From the NCBI GenBank assembly GCA_016871175.1, contig VFZL01000012.1:45562-109561 (forward strand): 64,000 nt of DNA. The letters run 5' to 3'. Below, piece by piece: positions 62,249-64,000 of this stretch (within the stretch, counting starts at the first letter, position 1; each line of letters opens with the position of its first letter). Source of the DNA: Acidimicrobiia bacterium. Lineage in GTDB: Bacteria; Acidobacteriota; Vicinamibacteria; Vicinamibacterales; CAVVIG01. The notes under the pieces are model-generated. The model was not told where the DNA came from, ran no database searches, and was given only the letters and a program-made list of their open reading frames with translations. The translations under genes and the position numbers were made by a program.

Positions 62249-62555
62249 TCGCGACCTCAATCGTCGATTGACCTCTCGAGGGTCGTCGGTTGGTCCGGTG
62301 ACCCTTGAGCGGTTTTCGCGGCCGTACGGAACCCGCCTCGGACTCTGCTCGTTTTGAGGCATCGCTTCCCAGAGTGGCGACCTTTCGACGGCAACCGGTT
62401 CGTCATCGATGCCGGTCGACCGCTCTCCTATGGCAACATGCCCAACCATGCCACGGGGTCCTGGTTTCTAGCCCGAGTCCAAGAGCCCTGGTTCGGGGGC
62501 CCGCTTCACTGTGTCACGAAGTCGGAGCCGCCCGTTGGTACCCTGTCTTTTTGAG
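62249..62555. other. Region between module D and the insertion sequence
   Basis: About 300 bp. An open frame at 62354-62554 (66 codons, from a TTG) reads FDGNRFVIDAGRPLSYGNMP and then FLARVQEPWFGGPLHC; it resembles part of a real protein, but I cannot name it and it has no ribosome site. It may be a gene fragment left by rearrangement next to the insertion sequence. Confidence 0.35.
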
Positions 62556-64000
62556 GCTGTTCACCGATTTGAGTACCGCGATCTGAGGTGGTACCCGTCC
62601 GCCTGCGCGGACCGCTGATGGGATGGGCGGTCTGCTCGGCGGCCTGGAGAGTGGAAGAGCGATCCCACTTGGCACCGGACGACCCGGTGTCGTTCTCTCT
62701 TGTTGTGGAGCCAGGGAGGACTGGTGGGATCGCAACGGGATTGTACGTGGATCCTCGGACTGCCGGGATTTCGCGTCGTGGAGTTGATCGGCGACCAGAC
62801 CGACGCGAGCGGGCGCATCCAGGTCCGCGTGGAGCGCCAGGGTCCACCGCGGTATCCGTGTAGTGGCTGCGGGCGTCGGACGCGCAAGGTCCGATCGGCG
62901 AGGGATCGCACCTGGGACGACCTGCCGTGGGCCGGGCATGCGGTGACGCTGATCTATCGCCAGCGGCGCGTGCGCTGCCGGCACTGTGGCATTCGCACCG
63001 AGCAGGTGCTGTTCGCCGACGCCAAGGCGCGGGTCACCCGGCGCTTGCGCCAGCAGATCGGCGTGGACTGTCAATCGATGCCGACGAGTCACGCGGCGGT
63101 CCGCCACGGCGTGAGCTGGGGCAAGGCCCGGCGCGCCGAGCAGGCGTTCCTGGCCGACTGGGATCGCACGCGCTCGCGGCGTCAGCCCCGCCACCTCGGA
63201 CTCGACGAGATCCACCGCGGGAAGGGCCAGCACGTCTGGACCGTCCTGTCCGGCATCGTGCACGGGGAAGTGATGGGCCTGCGGCGAGACCGCGACACGG
63301 CGACGGCCCCGACCTTGCTCATGACCGACCTGACGCCCCGGCAGCGCGGCGCCGTCACGGCGGTCTGCACCGACATGCATCGCCCCTACCTCAATGCCGT
63401 GACGGCGGGGTTGCCCAAAGCCGAGGTGGTGTTCGACAGGTTCCACGTCCTGCAACACGCCAGCGCCGCGCTCGATGAGGTGCGGCGCCAGGAGTTCTTT
63501 CGCGCCGGGCCGGTCATGCGCGAGCACGGCCGCGGCAAGCGGTGGCTCCTGCTCCGGCGCTGGAAGACGGTCCGTGGGGCGAAACGCACCGAATTGCAGA
63601 AGTTGTTCGCGGCCAATCGCCGGCTGTTCAAGGCGTACGTGCTGCGCGAGCAACTCGATCGGCTGTGGACCTCCAAGACCAGGCCCGGTGTGCTCGCCTT
63701 CGTCATGGGATGGTGCAAGGCCTTGCGGTGGCAGCGCTTGCCGGAGATGGAGCGCCTGGGCGACTTCCTGCTGACGCACATCAACGGCATCGCCGCGTAC
63801 TGCGATCACGACGTCCGCTTCGGCGTCGTCGAGTCGATCAACACCACCATCAAAGCCGTCCTGCGACGCGCTCGCGGGATGCGCGACGAGGCCATACTGC
63901 TTTTGAAGCTGAAGTGGGCCACCGCCCACCCGATCAGGTCCGCACGCGACCTGCTGCGCTTTCTGACTGCTCAACCGCAGTACTCAAATCGGTGAAGACC
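62556..64000 (+). mobile_element. ISL3-family insertion sequence, right end at window edge
   Basis: The transposase gene is flanked by inverted ends. The left end holds TTCACCGATTTGAGTACCGC (62560-62579). The complement of the right end (63976-63996) reads TTCACCGATTTGAGTACTGC, one mismatch over 21 bp. Outer bases are GGCTG on the left and GGTC on the right, so the true right tip is probably one base past the window. The left tip is estimated at 62556. Target duplication cannot be checked because the right flank is missing. Confidence 0.82.
62724..63995 (+). CDS. ISL3-family transposase
   Basis: About 423 residues from a GTG at 62724, preceded by GGAGG; an in-frame TTG at 62700 is an alternative. 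The N-terminus has ILGLPGFRVVELIGD and a zinc finger (YPCSGCGRR, CRHCGIRTEQV), followed by a helix-turn-helix region (TSHAAVRHGVSWGKARRAE). The DDE catalytic core shows LGLDEIHRGKGQHVWTVLSG (first Asp), AVCTDMHRPYLNAVTAG (second Asp) and RFGVVESINTTIKAVLRRAR (Glu). The gene appears intact and ends inside the right inverted repeat, as is common in the family. It catalyses movement of its own element. Confidence 0.9.
   Translation: MGSQRDCTWILGLPGFRVVELIGDQTDASGRIQVRVERQGPPRYPCSGCGRRTRKVRSARDRTWDDLPWAGHAVTLIYRQRRVRCRHCGIRTEQVLFADAKARVTRRLRQQIGVDCQSMPTSHAAVRHGVSWGKARRAEQAFLADWDRTRSRRQPRHLGLDEIHRGKGQHVWTVLSGIVHGEVMGLRRDRDTATAPTLLMTDLTPRQRGAVTAVCTDMHRPYLNAVTAGLPKAEVVFDRFHVLQHASAALDEVRRQEFFRAGPVMREHGRGKRWLLLRRWKTVRGAKRTELQKLFAANRRLFKAYVLREQLDRLWTSKTRPGVLAFVMGWCKALRWQRLPEMERLGDFLLTHINGIAAYCDHDVRFGVVESINTTIKAVLRRARGMRDEAILLLKLKWATAHPIRSARDLLRFLTAQPQYSNR

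Overview
The window is 64 kb of GC-rich, gene-dense bacterial DNA. Most products carry a Sec or Tat-type signal peptide, and the dominant families are multi-domain PSD/PSCyt cytochromes (DUF1587/1595/1592/1588/1585), HXXSHH (DUF1552) proteins, secreted ankyrin-repeat proteins, PQQ dehydrogenases, DinB-like proteins and the 'WGDPDLxGVW' family. This mixture is typical of soil Acidobacteriota, especially Solibacter/Vicinamibacter-type lineages. The taxonomic placement is an inference from gene content; there is no rRNA in the window.

Layout. 1-4.4 kb: a truncated M23 peptidase, tRNA-Glu(CTC), a carboxymuconolactone decarboxylase-family protein, a decayed PLP decarboxylase and a gluconolactonase-like protein. 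4.4-11.1 kb: two small membrane proteins, a VOC protein, an LVIVD/PQQ-like beta-propeller pair and a frameshifted beta-helix protein. 11.1-21.2 kb: a catabolic, largely exported enzyme set (ThDP enzyme, tandem cupin, epoxide hydrolase, TauE-like transporter, PQQ dehydrogenase, amidohydrolase, flavoprotein, flavin reductase). 21.4-24.6 kb: RDD and CreD-like membrane proteins and two DinB-superfamily genes that each carry an in-frame TAG. 24.7-36.6 kb: modules A and B. 36.9-47.7 kb: a large membrane-anchored helical-repeat protein, cytochrome c, a PQQ-cupredoxin fusion, a cytochrome/copper-monooxygenase fusion, a DUF2911-like protein, an amidase and a third PQQ dehydrogenase. 47.8-53.4 kb: module C. 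53.4-55.8 kb: two paralogues of an uncharacterised secreted family. 55.9-62.2 kb: module D with an added cytochrome c'. 62.56-64.0 kb: an ISL3-type insertion sequence reaching the right edge.

The main observation is a three-part module present four times: a diheme PSD/PSCyt protein followed by an HXXSHH (DUF1552) protein, plus an adjacent secreted ankyrin-repeat gene. The ankyrin gene is divergent in A, C and D and co-directional in B. Modules C and D are visibly closer to each other in all three genes, which suggests duplication as a unit. With several PQQ dehydrogenases, small cytochromes and a cupredoxin fusion nearby, the window looks like a periplasmic oxidation platform. The substrates cannot be read from sequence.

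Several genes are broken by frameshifts or single in-frame stops. These may be real pseudogenes or assembly errors; the sequence alone cannot separate the two.
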